Assembly (NCBI RefSeq): GCF_030012525.1
Contig: NZ_CP124855.1
Location: 930,001-994,000 of the forward strand
Reading direction: 5' to 3'
DNA length: 64,000 nucleotides
Origin: Chryseobacterium gotjawalense
GTDB lineage: Bacteria > Bacteroidota > Bacteroidia > Flavobacteriales > Weeksellaceae
Positions 63,509 through 64,000 of this stretch are shown in pieces. The first letter of the stretch is position 1, and every line of letters begins with the position of its first letter. A model generated the notes under the pieces. That model did not search any database. It was not told the origin of the DNA and saw nothing but the letters and a program-made list of their open reading frames with translations. Both the position numbers and the translations under genes were made by a program.

Positions 63509-63713
63509 AAGTAATGTAATAGTACCCATTAAAGAACGTAGAAAAATTTTAAATGTAACGCAGGAAACACTTGCGGAAATTTCTGGTGTAGGACTTCGTA
63601 CCTTGAAACAATTGGAAAGCGGAAAAGGAAATCCAACGCTGGAAACATTGCAAAAAATTTGCGACGCTTTAGGTTTGGAAATTAAATTGGAAATTAAAAA
63701 CATGAACCAATGA
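63501..63713 (+). CDS. hipB: HipB-like XRE antitoxin
   Basis: 70 residues, one HTH_3 domain: IKERRKILNVTQETLAEISGVGLRTLKQLESGKGNPTLETLQKI (about 10-53), then LGLEIKLEIKN as in HipB. Its stop overlaps the next start (ATGA, 63710-63713). With the HipA N-terminal gene it makes a type II toxin-antitoxin module. The operator spans its own start codon. Confidence 0.9.
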   Translation: MTLSNVIVPIKERRKILNVTQETLAEISGVGLRTLKQLESGKGNPTLETLQKICDALGLEIKLEIKNMNQ

Positions 63714-64000
63714 GATCCGCAAAAGTCTTATACAAAGATCAACCAGCGGGAGTGCTGAAGCAAAATGATGATGGTAGTTTCATTTTTCAATATGATCAGG
63801 ATTGGCTGTTGGACACCAATAAACCTCCTATAAGCCTAACGCTCCCTAAGACACAGAAAGAATTCGTCTCTAAAGAATTATTCCCATTTTTTTACCATCT
63901 TTTGCCAGAAGGAACTAATAAAAGAATGGTTTGCCGAACTTATAAAATTGATGAATCCGATGCTTTCGGAATTCTTTTAACTACTGCAAACACTGATACA
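63710..64000 (+). CDS. HipA N-terminal-domain protein, cut by the right edge
   Basis: 97 codons visible (MRSAKVLYKDQPAGVLKQND, later PFFYHLLPEGTNKRMV and DESDAFGILLTTA). This is the HipA N-subdomain 1 pattern, with the F..LLPEG block. Full HipA kinases phosphorylate glutamyl-tRNA synthetase; in many Bacteroidota this subdomain is a separate small protein followed by the kinase gene. The window ends too early to tell a HipA from a split HipS/HipT form. Confidence 0.9.
   Translation, partial: MRSAKVLYKDQPAGVLKQNDDGSFIFQYDQDWLLDTNKPPISLTLPKTQKEFVSKELFPFFYHLLPEGTNKRMVCRTYKIDESDAFGILLTTANTDT

Overview
The window comes from a Bacteroidota chromosome, most likely a Chryseobacterium-group flavobacterium (Weeksellaceae). 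Evidence: TonB-dependent receptors, DUF3667 and DUF2147 proteins, SPRBCC/AHSA1 and VOC genes of flavobacterial type, and promoters of the TAnnTTTG (-7) / TTG (-33) kind in front of the initiator tRNA, a hipB gene and others. The species call is an inference; no rRNA is present.

Layout. 1-2.2 kb: a leftward operon (cysteine hydrolase, Crp/Fnr regulator, HbpS-like protein, partial transthyretin-like hydrolase) with a Fnr-type palindrome just upstream of its promoter. 2.7-6.6 kb: a DUF2147 protein, a diheme cytochrome, an unknown protein and a VIT1/CCC1 membrane protein. 7.0-20.9 kb: a compact envelope and stress block with visibly richer G+C codon use: L,D-transpeptidase, tandem universal stress protein, PAS histidine kinase, Hsp20, a five-gene Lol-like ABC operon with an outer-membrane barrel, phosphoribosyltransferase plus hydrolase, erythromycin-esterase-like protein and alcohol dehydrogenase. 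21.1-23.0 kb: decayed genes (headless AHSA1, VOC gene with a nonsense codon, a VOC scrap, and an AraC regulator without its front half).

23.3-32.6 kb is an A+T-rich restriction/defence island: cytosine-C5 methyltransferase, McrB-like AAA+ ATPase, DUF2357/PD-(D/E)XK nuclease, a small unknown protein, a DUF3644 HEPN-like protein and an AIPR abortive-infection protein in one leftward operon, with a rightward Vsr mismatch endonuclease beside it. Two parts look damaged: the methyltransferase stops before motif X and the AIPR frame has no start codon. 32.6-36.7 kb holds an XRE regulator pair, small unknowns, a DUF4143 ATPase, an SMR-transporter remnant and a GNAT acetyltransferase.

37.3-64 kb is ordinary accessory gene content: X-Pro peptidase-like hydrolase, CAT-like acetyltransferase beside an IS21-type end, amidohydrolase/ankyrin/AraC cluster, LuxR and AraC regulators, a PliI-type lysozyme inhibitor, two TonB-dependent receptors (one divergent from a MocR regulator), surface proteins, an initiator tRNA and the start of a hipBA module at the right edge. 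Between 40 and 54 kb six intergenic copies of a low-complexity repeat (CACTCAAT units plus TTGCCAACACCCAGCATC-type blocks) all lie in one orientation and each sits directly against the 3' end of a gene. That repeat family and the composite defence island are the most unusual signals in the window.
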